Below, piece by piece: positions 63,826-64,000 of a stretch of 64,000 bases of DNA (the stretch's first letter is position 1; each line of letters begins with the position of its first letter). This stretch comes from an uncultured Prevotellaceae bacterium (GTDB taxonomy: Bacteria > Bacteroidota > Bacteroidia > Bacteroidales > Bacteroidaceae): positions 159,622 through 223,621 of the forward strand of contig OMWC01000001.1 in assembly GCA_900314655.1 (NCBI GenBank). Direction: 5' to 3'. The notes beneath the pieces are model-generated. The model saw nothing but the letters and a program-made list of their open reading frames with translations, was not told where the DNA came from and did not search any database. The position numbers and the translations under genes are program-made.

Positions 63826-64000
63826 AATCTTCGTAATTTTTGCTGCAAAATTACAAAAAAACTATGAACTATGAATCATGAATTATGAATTATTTCGTAT
63901 CTTCCTCAAATCCGCAACCTATAGGGTTTAGTGGGATTTTGCTTGCAAAGCGACAAAATTCATTTTATTGTACATATTTCTTGCACAACAGAAATGTCGC
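63826..64000. other. Upstream region of murF, with a promoter box and a TATGAAT repeat
   Basis: A minus-strand -7 box TAATTTTG is at 63846-63853. Just beyond lies a reiteration (CTATGAACTATGAATCATGA, ATTATGAATTAT) at about 63862-63893. No gene seen in the remaining bases. Confidence 0.6.

Overview
This window reads as chromosomal DNA of a Prevotella-type member of the Bacteroidales. The evidence is indirect but consistent. Promoters carry the Bacteroidota -7 box TAnnTTTG with TTTG about 20 bases upstream. There are many ECF sigma/anti-sigma pairs, secreted TlpA-type redoxins with large N-terminal beta domains, a CE15 esterase and a CotH-like protein with C-termini resembling type IX secretion signals, and many short intergenic repeats of the kind common in this group.

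Layout. 0-12.4 kb is mostly core chromosome: the end of a glycosyltransferase gene, a GNAT acetyltransferase, two identical tRNA-Asp genes, a short-chain dehydrogenase with ispE, a repeat-rich intergenic stretch, an MNT/HEPN toxin-antitoxin pair, a long-chain acyl-CoA synthetase, prfB, a tiny membrane protein with a CYTH protein, two tandem NSS transporters, a helix-hairpin-helix protein and tRNA-Pro(CGG).

12.43-28.18 kb is an integrative element of about 15.75 kb inserted in the 3' end of tRNA-Pro. It is bounded by a 23-bp direct repeat and carries a tyrosine integrase beside attR. It holds two XRE-type regulators, an excisionase-like protein, a RepA-like ATPase and CHC2 primase separated by a GATAC-rich repeat cluster, a RusA-like resolvase, HigBA, an ASCH-like protein, a PAPS-reductase-like/ParB-like pair, a terminase-small-subunit-like HTH protein, and a ribbon-helix-helix-like protein facing four operator-like repeats. 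At its left end is a class II glutamine amidotransferase/amidoligase pair. I see no capsid, portal, large terminase, tail, relaxase or T4SS gene, so it resembles a phage satellite or replicating island rather than a full prophage or ICE.

28.3-54.4 kb, almost all on the minus strand, contains four ECF sigma/anti-sigma modules. Each is followed by one or more genes for secreted proteins, several of them TlpA-like with CGPC motifs and one that has lost its cysteines. Interspersed are a Fic protein with a palindromic operator, a large outer-membrane beta-barrel protein, an alpha-2-macroglobulin-like protein, an AAA/DUF4143 ATPase and two gene remnants. All four anti-sigma genes carry short palindromic or tandem repeats inserted in frame on one or both sides of the membrane segment, and similar insertions occur in a redoxin gene and in murF.

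54.4-64 kb holds a VWA-domain protein divergent from a sigma-like/macro-like fusion protein, a DUF554 membrane protein, a CotH-like protein divergent from a CE15 esterase, a truncated GH13 gene with a degraded catalytic motif, and murF.
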